The position numbers and the translations under genes are program-made. Positions 8,731-16,201 of a stretch of DNA of 64,000 nt are shown one piece after another. The stretch covers positions 1 to 64,000 of the forward strand of contig JUEP01000010.1 of NCBI GenBank assembly GCA_000817105.1, in the 5' to 3' direction. The DNA comes from a marine actinobacterium MedAcidi-G3 (GTDB taxonomy: Bacteria > Actinomycetota > Acidimicrobiia > Acidimicrobiales > Poriferisodalaceae). A model generated the notes under the pieces. It did not search any database, was not told the DNA's origin, and worked only from the letters and a program-made list of their open reading frames with translations. Positions within the stretch are counted from its first letter, which is position 1. Each line of letters starts with the position of its first letter.

Positions 8731-9811
8731 GTTCTTGTATCCATTCCACAATGGCATCAGCTACTTCGTCACGAGAGTTTTCGCGATCTCGTAGGTAGTG
8801 ATCTCCGCTGATCGTCAGAGCTGTTAAGTCTTTCGAACCAAGCGACTCGACAATAGCTTGTGTGTCACTCGGGAATACGCCAGAGTCACCATCAGCATCG
8901 ATGACAAGTGAAGGAACGTTGATTCGTTCTAGATGAGGAGCGGCGCTGCATTGTGACTCGTTGAGACTCCACATAGATAACCAAGTCCTCAGAGAACTCA
9001 CTGTACCAACACCATAGATTCCGTAGTTGGCTCTTCGCGGATCACCGAGGTAGCAGCTCGGTGATTTCCTGTTACTAGGATCGATCGAACCGTCAATCAT
9101 TCGAAGATCTGCCCAGAGCCGTGGGGTGGTAAACAGCCGATCGTGGTGACCAGCTGAGGCCATCAGATCAATTTCGTCACGAACCCACTTCGTAATCCGA
9201 TAATTACGATCTCGCTGTGCTTCACGGTATTTAGAAACAAAATCTTCGGTAAATGGGATTTCACGGCCCTCGGCAAAGGGATCCAGTGACTCGATAACGC
9301 TTAGGGAGTCACCTTCGTTTCCGACTGATGGGTCCATCCAATTAGTGAGCACCTCAGGTCGTCCCGGGTGAGCAGCCAAAGATACATAAAGGTCCGCTCC
9401 AGGAACGTCGATGGCGGAAGCAACAATTTCGCTACGCCCATATTCCGGTTTGAGATTTGGCTCAATCGATTGAGATTGATAGGCAGCCATAAGTGAACCC
9501 CCACCCGAATTCCCGAGCAACACAATCGTCTCTGCGCCCGCCACTTCTCGCAGCCATCGAACTCCAACAGCAATTTCAGCTACTGCGTGGTCCAGCAGAA
9601 AGTACTGCTCAGCGCCACGAAAGCGGGTGTTCCATCCAAGGAACCCGACGCCGCGATTTGCACATAACTCAGCAAGATAATGTTCACTAAAATCAACGTT
9701 GTAGTGGGTAGCTATTACAGCTACCGCTGGCCAACCACCTCGAGGTCGGTGGTAGACCCCTTGGCAGGGGTGACCGCCAGCGCCCGCACGCCCGACGATC
9801 GGAGACGGCAA
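8723..9811 (-). CDS. Alpha/beta hydrolase family protein
   Basis: A 362-residue protein with the alpha/beta-hydrolase nucleophile elbow GNSGGGS (near residue 98), preceded by the strand AETIVLL. Later elements fit the acid and His of the triad: VIDADGDSGVFPSD near 300-313 and the conserved SGDHYLRDR near 334-342. It is the last gene of a four-gene minus-strand operon (acyl-CoA synthetase, MFS, VOC protein, hydrolase), so it may hydrolyse an ester or thioester linked to that pathway. The start is TTG 9811, 30 bases after the VOC stop, with an AGAAG ribosome-binding site. It has no signal peptide. Confidence 0.75.
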   Translation of the reverse strand: MPSPIVGRAGAGGHPCQGVYHRPRGGWPAVAVIATHYNVDFSEHYLAELCANRGVGFLGWNTRFRGAEQYFLLDHAVAEIAVGVRWLREVAGAETIVLLGNSGGGSLMAAYQSQSIEPNLKPEYGRSEIVASAIDVPGADLYVSLAAHPGRPEVLTNWMDPSVGNEGDSLSVIESLDPFAEGREIPFTEDFVSKYREAQRDRNYRITKWVRDEIDLMASAGHHDRLFTTPRLWADLRMIDGSIDPSNRKSPSCYLGDPRRANYGIYGVGTVSSLRTWLSMWSLNESQCSAAPHLERINVPSLVIDADGDSGVFPSDTQAIVESLGSKDLTALTISGDHYLRDRENSRDEVADAIVEWIQERS

Positions 9812-9840
9812 ACCGACAAACTTCTGTTCGACCGATCTGC

Positions 9841-10317
9841 TCAGCTGGATTCCCCGATCGGTGCTACCAGCAAGCGTGCTGCTTCCTCTTTATTCACAGG
9901 CATTCCAGTGGTGTCTCGACACAGTTCTACCAAGACTCGGTTTGGGTCAAGATAATACAAGGAGTAGCACCATCCATGATCGATCTCCATGGTCGGTTCA
10001 ATACCTTCAGATTGCATACGAAGGCGAATCTCTTCTTGCATTTTTTCTGTTGCTTCAAATGCTGCGTGATTGATGAAAACCGGCACCCCGAGGCTTTCAT
10101 TTACATCCGTCGCCCAGTCAGCGGTTTCACCAATATTTTCAAAAGCGAAAAACGCTATGCATTGACCATTCCCTGTGTCAAAAAATACGTGCTTAATCCA
10201 TCCGTCTTCTCGATCATGAAACTCCGTGTTAACTAAAGGGAACCCAAAGAGATCTTCATAAAAATGTCTCGTAGCTTCGAGGTCTTTGGTTGAGTATGCG
10301 ACATGGTGAAACGCCAT
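9841..10317 (-). CDS. VOC family protein (glyoxalase/dioxygenase fold)
   Basis: A 158-residue vicinal-oxygen-chelate protein: MAFHHVAYSTKDLEATRHFYEDLFGF at the start, CIAFFAF in the middle and SLYYLDPNRVLVELC near the end. Metal ligands expected for the fold are visible as an N-terminal His (H4 or H5), a His in DHGWCYSLY and Glu in VLVELC. The open frame extends to 10404 but overlaps the MFS gene; the ATG at 10317 has a strong AGGAG site 6 bases upstream and gives the family N-terminus. It lies 11 bases after the MFS stop. Reaction unknown; VOC enzymes include lyases, isomerases and ring-cleaving dioxygenases. Confidence 0.82.
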   Translation of the reverse strand: MAFHHVAYSTKDLEATRHFYEDLFGFPLVNTEFHDREDGWIKHVFFDTGNGQCIAFFAFENIGETADWATDVNESLGVPVFINHAAFEATEKMQEEIRLRMQSEGIEPTMEIDHGWCYSLYYLDPNRVLVELCRDTTGMPVNKEEAARLLVAPIGESS

Positions 10318-10328
10318 ATTGCTCCTGA

Positions 10329-11591
10329 CTAATCGTCTTGGGTAACAGTTTCGCGGACGCGAGCACCTTGAATGACCGCTATGGCGGCAACAACTGCCAG
10401 ACACACCGATACGAGCGCCGCCCAGTGTGCCAAATCATGATAGCTGCGCTGCTCAACGGCTAGTCCCGATGAAATTCCTGCAGCAGCACCAGTAGCAGTC
10501 ATCAACACATCAGCAGTGGATTGAGTAGCGACTCGAACCTCGGTGGGAAAGGCTTGGGTCATTAATGCACTTCCTGCTACTAGCGAGGAACACCAACCAA
10601 TTCCAATCAGGAAGAGCCCAATGAAATGGCCTGCTACGTCAGAGGCGTCCGTGTGTGAGGCAACTTCAGAACCAAGCGCTGTAATAACCGCACCAATTCC
10701 TATTAGAAGCTCCTTACTTATACGGTCGGCAATTCTTCCAATCCAAGGAGAAAAGGCGTACATCCCAACGATGTGCAGCGAGATCATTAAACCGATAATG
10801 AGTGGCTCCTGGTTCCCATCTCTCATATGCAACGGCGTCACCGTCATTACCCCAACCATCACGCCTTGCGACAACATCATTCCCAGCAAGGCGATTCTCG
10901 CAGCGGGGTGCGAGAAAATAAGACCTAAATCTGAGAACCTAGGGCCTCTGATCGCAGTATCACTAGCGTTAGCAACCAGAAGAAGCGGGTCAGGTCGCAA
11001 TCGCCTCAAAATGACCCCCGATGCAACGATAAACAAGGTGATCGAAACCATATAAGAAAAGATGAAACCGCTTCCGCCCTCGGAGGTGCCTGCCAACGAC
11101 CGAAGGCCCAAGCCCACCGTCGGGCCTAAAACTGACCCGACAGTGTTCCCCCAAACAACCAGACTGATACTCCTACCTCGATCGCGATCTGTCGCCAGAT
11201 CAGATCCTGCGTATCGAGCAGCCAGATTTCCAGCTTGACCACAACCACAAAGAGTCATTCCAACTACTAACAAAAGATATGTCTCTGTCAGTGCAGCGAA
11301 TAGTGCACAGGTCGCTCCCATTGCCCCCACCAAATATGCCGTACCTATCCCAATACGGCGTCCCCTTTTCGCCATCAGAACAGCTACCGGAATTCCAGCA
11401 AAACTCTGGCCAATGCTGAGACCGACCGCCGCAATAGCGCCCAGAGTGTCGCTGCCGGTAATTTCGCTACCCAGAAGCGCTGCCACCGAATACGAGGTCC
11501 CCATAGCTAGGCCGCCGGGCACCACGCCCTGTTGGAGGACCCTGACAGTTCGCTTCTGGATCGCGTCGCGATCTGGTATGTGGTCGCTCAA
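10329..11591 (-). CDS. MFS transporter
   Basis: A 420-residue membrane protein with about 12 hydrophobic spans; the loop 2-3 region reads AVLMAKRGRRIGIG and a second GRIADRISKELL lies near residue 283. Its start overlaps the stop of the acyl-CoA synthetase gene by four bases (ATGA), a sign of translational coupling, so it is likely to import or export the carboxylic acid handled by that enzyme, or its product. Substrate unknown. Confidence 0.83.
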   Translation of the reverse strand: MSDHIPDRDAIQKRTVRVLQQGVVPGGLAMGTSYSVAALLGSEITGSDTLGAIAAVGLSIGQSFAGIPVAVLMAKRGRRIGIGTAYLVGAMGATCALFAALTETYLLLVVGMTLCGCGQAGNLAARYAGSDLATDRDRGRSISLVVWGNTVGSVLGPTVGLGLRSLAGTSEGGSGFIFSYMVSITLFIVASGVILRRLRPDPLLLVANASDTAIRGPRFSDLGLIFSHPAARIALLGMMLSQGVMVGVMTVTPLHMRDGNQEPLIIGLMISLHIVGMYAFSPWIGRIADRISKELLIGIGAVITALGSEVASHTDASDVAGHFIGLFLIGIGWCSSLVAGSALMTQAFPTEVRVATQSTADVLMTATGAAAGISSGLAVEQRSYHDLAHWAALVSVCLAVVAAIAVIQGARVRETVTQDD

Positions 11592-13231
11592 TCCGTTGCC
11601 GATTCAAATGCAATCGCTTGTGCCCATCGATAGTCAGGTTTACCCGCCGGGCTCCGCTTAATTTGCTCAACTTGTATCACTGACTTCGGTCGCTTATACC
11701 GAGCAATCTGGTTACCGCAGTGTTCAATGATTTCCGATTCTAGATCTTTCTTAGGTTCCACTAGTTGCACTATGGCAACTACCTCGCTCCCCCATCTGGC
11801 ACTCGGACGACCGCATACGACAGCGTCGTATACATCTGGGTGAGTCTTCACAGCGTTCTCTACTTCTTCTGCAAAAATTTTTTCGCCACCAGAATTGATA
11901 GTTACCGAATCTCGGCCTAAGACCTGAATGCGGCCATCTGCAAGCAAGTGAGCTCTGTCCCCTGGAACAGAGAATCTCACCCCATCAATGACAGGGAAGG
12001 TTTTCTGAGTCTTGTCAGCATCGTTTAAGTAGCCGAGAGGAACTCGGCCAGACATTGCAAACCAACCAATCTCTTCTGACCCTGCTTCAACGATCGCATC
12101 CATTTCCGAGTTAACGACGGTGCTTCCCGAGGCAGGCAGAAAGTCGCCGGTACTCGCCTTATTTTCTTGCGTGCTTACGTTGCTTCCCTGAACACCAGTT
12201 TCGCTCGACCCAATTGAATCTCGGATCGTCACTCCAGAGAACTGTTGTTTGAGTTCTTCTTTTAAATCGGAGTTCAAAACTGCGCCACCACTAATTATCG
12301 AACGAAGTGAGCGAGGCTGTGTTCCCGCAGTTTTCGAGGCATCCAAAAGAGGCCTAGCGAACGCATCGCCAACTATCTGCAAAAACTCAACTTCTTCACG
12401 CTCACAAGCTTGCAGAACGCTAGAAGCGTCGTAACGGTCAGTGACATCAGGGAGCACAACAGTGTGACCCATAGAAAGCGCTTGAAGAGCTATCCATTGT
12501 GCCGCCCCATGCATAAAAGGGGCACTTGTCATCCAACGCAGAGTTCCTCTGCCGGCGGCTTCTGCTATTTCCTCATACGATTCATATTCTCGGTTTTGTT
12601 TTCTATTTAGCCCACCCAGGGCTCCCACAAAGAAGTCAGCATTTCTCCAAAGAACACCCTTAGGCATTCCGGTGGTTCCGCCTGTATAGAGGACATACAA
12701 GTCATCTGGAGAACATTCGGCCAGATCTGTCGGTTCGTGGCCTTGAAGAAAGTCGTTGTAAAAGATCGCTCCGTCGATTAGGTCATTGTTCGACTCATCC
12801 GGCACTTGAACAATGAGTTTTATGGCTGGTAATTGAGGCAACACTTGTTCGAGGTTCGGTGCGTAAGCAGAATTAACGATGACCGCCTTTGCCTTTGAAT
12901 CGGCCATGAGATACAGAAGTTCATCTGCCATGTACCTGTGATTAACGTTGAATGTGGCTGCGCGAGCTGCCCAACCTCCCAACATGGATTCGAGATATTC
13001 AAACTCATTGTTGAGATACAGCGCTATGTGGTCTTGTCCGCTTTCATGGCCCGGCAACTTTGGGCGTTCCGTCTGGCAACCGATACCGGCGGCACTAAAA
13101 GCGCTACCTAACGTGCGATATCGAAGAACTAGGTCTGGGAATGCAACCTCTGTGCCCTTATGAACAAGCGCAACCCGCTCTGGATAGGCCTCGGCGACCG
13201 CTTCGATCACTCGAGCTAGATTGAATTCCAC
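11588..13231 (-). CDS. AMP-dependent acyl-CoA synthetase
   Basis: A 547-residue adenylate-forming enzyme that would activate a carboxylic acid to its CoA thioester through an acyl-AMP. The phosphate-binding loop YVLYTGGTTGMPKG lies near residues 184-197, the adenine-site region is DSIGSSETGVQGS near 338, and the hinge/ribose motif appears as GDRAHLLADGRIQVLGRDSVTINSGGEKI near 420-448. The C-terminal catalytic Lys is in PAGKPDYRW. It begins at GTG 13231 and heads the operon with MFS, VOC and hydrolase genes, which points to catabolism of a fatty, aromatic or terpenoid acid. Confidence 0.9.
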   Translation of the reverse strand: MEFNLARVIEAVAEAYPERVALVHKGTEVAFPDLVLRYRTLGSAFSAAGIGCQTERPKLPGHESGQDHIALYLNNEFEYLESMLGGWAARAATFNVNHRYMADELLYLMADSKAKAVIVNSAYAPNLEQVLPQLPAIKLIVQVPDESNNDLIDGAIFYNDFLQGHEPTDLAECSPDDLYVLYTGGTTGMPKGVLWRNADFFVGALGGLNRKQNREYESYEEIAEAAGRGTLRWMTSAPFMHGAAQWIALQALSMGHTVVLPDVTDRYDASSVLQACEREEVEFLQIVGDAFARPLLDASKTAGTQPRSLRSIISGGAVLNSDLKEELKQQFSGVTIRDSIGSSETGVQGSNVSTQENKASTGDFLPASGSTVVNSEMDAIVEAGSEEIGWFAMSGRVPLGYLNDADKTQKTFPVIDGVRFSVPGDRAHLLADGRIQVLGRDSVTINSGGEKIFAEEVENAVKTHPDVYDAVVCGRPSARWGSEVVAIVQLVEPKKDLESEIIEHCGNQIARYKRPKSVIQVEQIKRSPAGKPDYRWAQAIAFESATD

Positions 13232-13353
13232 CGTCGCACAGTAACCAATTTAGACAGCAACGGTTCTGTCAAAGGAACCTTAATTTCGCACGGGTCTCGT
13301 TATTTGTTGCGCCTATGCCAATTTATGGCTTGCAGGTCCGACAACATATTCAT

Positions 13354-13938
13354 ATGGATAGAGAACTTATTCTCGCTTCGAGTTCACCGCGTCGAAAAGA
13401 GCTGTTGACCTGTCTAGGAGCCCCATTCGTAGTTCGCGCTCCCCATGTCGATGAATCGCAGACCCCCGGCGAGAACGCTGAAAGCTATGTTCGCAGGATT
13501 GCGTCCCAAAAAGCATCGGCGATCAATGGCTCTGTGGTTCTAGGAGCAGACACCTGCGTCGTCTTGGAAGACCAGATTTATGGCAAACCAATTAGCCCTA
13601 GAAATGCCGGGTCTATGCTTCGAAAATTATCTGGCAAAGTGCACCAAGTTTTATCGGGGGTCGCAGTTTGGTCTGACGGATGTTTGGCCGTCGAGGTTGT
13701 TGAGACCGAAGTCGAATTTATTCAGCTAGACCAGAGGACGATTGATTGGTATCTAAGTTTGGGAGAGTCTCTCGACAAATCCGGGGCTTACGCCCTTCAA
13801 GGGGCCGGAGGCACGCTGGTTAAAGGTATTCGCGGCAGTCATTCGAACGTCATCGGCTTACCCTTGGTAGAAACGGCAGGTCTGCTGAAGCAGGCTGGCA
13901 TTGACCTGATGTCACCGGACCAAGACAAGGCATCGTGA
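13354..13938 (+). CDS. maf: Maf family nucleotide pyrophosphatase
   Basis: A 194-residue Maf/YhdE-type protein that hydrolyses non-canonical or canonical nucleoside triphosphates to monophosphates. It has the conserved ILASSSPRRKELL at the N-terminus, the catalytic-Asp segment LGADTCVVLEDQIYGKP and the C-terminal GAGGTLVKGIRGSHSNVIGLPL. The ATG at 13354 gives the standard N-terminus; an ATG at 13315 in the same frame would add 13 residues with no family match. Its stop overlaps the start of the dihydrouridine synthase gene (GTGA). Confidence 0.9.
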   Translation: MDRELILASSSPRRKELLTCLGAPFVVRAPHVDESQTPGENAESYVRRIASQKASAINGSVVLGADTCVVLEDQIYGKPISPRNAGSMLRKLSGKVHQVLSGVAVWSDGCLAVEVVETEVEFIQLDQRTIDWYLSLGESLDKSGAYALQGAGGTLVKGIRGSHSNVIGLPLVETAGLLKQAGIDLMSPDQDKAS

Positions 13939-15119
13939 ACCCTTACAAGAGTGCGCTCAACGAAAACCTAAAAATGTTCCAACCAGGGGAAGTTTCTCCG
14001 GTGGCCTTGGGACCCATCAATTTGCAAACTCCGGTCGTGTTGGCACCGATGGCCGGAGTTACAGATTGGCCTTTTCGATCATTATGTTCAGGCTGGGGAG
14101 CAGCTCTATATGTAAATCAAATGATCACGGCCAGAGCTCTGGTAGAGGAAAATTCAGTTACTTGGAAGTTGGCTGAATTCGGTGCAGATGAGCCGATCAA
14201 GTCAATCCAGCTATACGGAACAGATCCTAAATACGTAGCTACAGCTGTTCGAATGCTCAAAGACCGTTTAGACGTAGACCACATCGACATGAACTTCGGA
14301 TGTCCAGCTCCAAAAGTTACTCGCAATGGTGGCGGCGCAGCTATTCCCGTCAAACGTCGACTCTTGGGTTCAATAGTTGAAGCAGCAGTCAACGCAGCCG
14401 AGCAAACACCTGTCACTATCAAATTTCGTAAAGGTATCGATGACGATCATTTGACCTTTCTCGATAGTGGACGAATAGCCCAAGAGTCCGGATGTGTTGG
14501 AGTGACTTTGCATGCTCGGACTGCCGCAGACCTTTACTCCGGCCACGCGGATTGGGATGCTATTGCAGAGCTAGTCCAGACCATCGATATCCCAGTTTTC
14601 GGAAATGGCGATATTTGGGAACCATGGGACGCGGTGCGCATGATCCGCCATACCGGAGCGGCGGGAGTCGAAATCGGCCGAGGCTGCTTAGGAAGGCCTT
14701 GGCTTTTCGCAGACCTGGTATCAGTCTTAGAGGGCAAAGGACCTCAATTTACGCAACCAACACTTGAATTAGTTGCCAAAGTAATGATCGATCACGCCAC
14801 TCGCCTTCTCGAATTTTATGATGAGGATGAGACCACAGTTATCCGCAGGTTTCGGAAGCACGCGGGCTGGTACGTCGCTGGTTGGCCCGTAGGAAAAGAA
14901 CTTCGAAGACGTCTTCATGCTGTAAGCGGCTTAGATGAATTGGAGTCCATTACTAAAGAATTTGACTTTGAGGCAATACTTCCGCCCGAGGGTGTTCGAG
15001 TAAAACGAAGTCATACTGGCGGGCCTCGCAGAGTCGCTCTCCCGGAAAACTGGTTAGCAGATCCTGACGAAGAGGTGACGCTCGCCGCAACAGCGGAGGC
15101 AAATGTCAGTGGAGGTTGA
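13935..15119 (+). CDS. dusB: tRNA-dihydrouridine synthase (DusB type)
   Basis: A 394-residue flavoenzyme that reduces specific uridines in tRNA with FMN and NADPH. It has PVVLAPMAGVTDWPFRSLC near residues 33-51, the IDMNFGCPAPKVTRNGGGAA segment near 117-136 with the catalytic Cys, LHARTAADLYSGHADW near 192-207, and VFGNGDIWEP plus GVEIGRGCLGRPW near 225-260. It starts at GTG 13935, overlapping the maf stop, and its end overlaps the next gene by 17 bases, so the three are one translationally coupled operon. Confidence 0.93.
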   Translation: MNPYKSALNENLKMFQPGEVSPVALGPINLQTPVVLAPMAGVTDWPFRSLCSGWGAALYVNQMITARALVEENSVTWKLAEFGADEPIKSIQLYGTDPKYVATAVRMLKDRLDVDHIDMNFGCPAPKVTRNGGGAAIPVKRRLLGSIVEAAVNAAEQTPVTIKFRKGIDDDHLTFLDSGRIAQESGCVGVTLHARTAADLYSGHADWDAIAELVQTIDIPVFGNGDIWEPWDAVRMIRHTGAAGVEIGRGCLGRPWLFADLVSVLEGKGPQFTQPTLELVAKVMIDHATRLLEFYDEDETTVIRRFRKHAGWYVAGWPVGKELRRRLHAVSGLDELESITKEFDFEAILPPEGVRVKRSHTGGPRRVALPENWLADPDEEVTLAATAEANVSGG

Positions 15120-15672
15120 CTCTGACAGTCAATTTTCAAAAGAGGCGTGGCGAAAAAAACTGCGTCCACTTCGGACCAAAGTCGACTCCGCTATCGAAGT
15201 AATTGTCATCAATCATTTAGTGAAGCTCTTAGATCAACTTGATGGCCCAATCTTATTTTATCGAGCGATGGCTGAAGAGATTCGACTGGACGGTTTGGCG
15301 GAGAGATTGGGTTGGGAACGGTTCGCTACAACCCGCACTCCAGGTCAGGGGCCACTCACCGTTCATAGAGCAGACGGAGTTATGGAGCAGCACAAATTTG
15401 GATTCATACAGCCACTCGTAGATGCTGAAAAGTTCCCCCTTGACTCGATTTCAGTAGCTCTTGTACCCGCTCTAGCTATTGATATCCAAGGGAATCGACT
15501 GGGCCATGGTGCGGGGTATTATGACGAACTTCTTTCTCGACTTCCTGATCACTGTTTGCGAGTAGGGATAGTTACAGAGCAGTTTATTTTTGATCACTTA
15601 CCGTATGAATCTCACGACGTTCCCATGACCCACCTCGCATCGGAGGTTGGGGTCCGATCCGTGAAGTTATGA
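15103..15672 (+). CDS. 5-formyltetrahydrofolate cyclo-ligase family protein
   Basis: A 189-residue protein of the 5-FTHF cyclo-ligase family, which converts 5-formyl-THF to 5,10-methenyl-THF with ATP. The family's C-terminal half is clear: SISVALVPALAIDIQGNRLGHGAGYYDELLSRLP (near 118-150), in which GHGAGYYD is the substrate and nucleotide loop, followed by VGIVTEQFIFDHLPYESHDVPM. The N-terminal Lys/Arg-rich helix (WRKKLRPLR) is also typical. It is the last gene of the maf-dusB operon. Confidence 0.9.
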   Translation: MSVEVDSDSQFSKEAWRKKLRPLRTKVDSAIEVIVINHLVKLLDQLDGPILFYRAMAEEIRLDGLAERLGWERFATTRTPGQGPLTVHRADGVMEQHKFGFIQPLVDAEKFPLDSISVALVPALAIDIQGNRLGHGAGYYDELLSRLPDHCLRVGIVTEQFIFDHLPYESHDVPMTHLASEVGVRSVKL

Positions 15673-15682
15673 ACGGATTAAT

Positions 15683-16162
15683 TCATTTCGGCTCGTAGCG
15701 CATTTGGCGCCATCGTGAATTTGCGGTCGTGACTTCGACCATTTCCGAGGAAAGCAAGACGCCTTCCACGTAGATGTCACGGCCATCGACATCTATCACC
15801 CACGCTCGAGCAGTCACCTCTTTAGCGAGGAACGCCGGTCTCAAATAGCGGAGGTTCATTTCCGCTGTAGCGCAGGCCAAATCTGATGTTTCATCTCCAA
15901 GACTGCCTTGAGCCGCGACGCCCATGACTTCATCGAGAATTGCTGCTTGGATTCCACCATGTATGACTGTGTCAAAGCCACAATGGTGCTGATCTGTGAG
16001 ATGACGGGTCTCGATCGTGCCATCGTCATATTTGGAAAAGGTCAGACCAAGTCCGTTGTCATTTGAAGTCGAACAACCAAAGCACTGCTCCACACCCGAT
16101 CTTTCCAGCGGATACGGCGTTGGGGTTAATTGTCGGTAGTAATCCTGGGGGCTTGTTGTCAC
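15683..16162 (-). CDS. PaaI-type hotdog thioesterase
   Basis: A 159-residue hotdog-fold protein likely to hydrolyse an acyl-CoA thioester. The family signature HHCGFDTVIHGGIQAAILDEVMG (near 60-81) holds the helix with the HGG and Asp residues that act in PaaI and YbdB-like enzymes. An N-terminal CFGCSTSNDNGLGL motif (CxxC, near 28-41) marks the 4HBT group often found next to CoA-transferase genes. It lies 39 bases downstream of the double CoA-transferase gene on the same strand, so it may remove CoA from that pathway's products. Confidence 0.82.
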   Translation of the reverse strand: MTTSPQDYYRQLTPTPYPLERSGVEQCFGCSTSNDNGLGLTFSKYDDGTIETRHLTDQHHCGFDTVIHGGIQAAILDEVMGVAAQGSLGDETSDLACATAEMNLRYLRPAFLAKEVTARAWVIDVDGRDIYVEGVLLSSEMVEVTTANSRWRQMRYEPK

Positions 16163-16201
16163 ATTCCAAATCGTAGGCAGTCAAGCGCAGGGGCGCCGGC
16201 C

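Noticed and set aside
10318-10404. 29-residue N-terminal extension of the VOC protein
   Set aside because: It runs into the end of the MFS gene and is Cys/Arg-rich; the ATG at 10317 has a strong ribosome-binding site.
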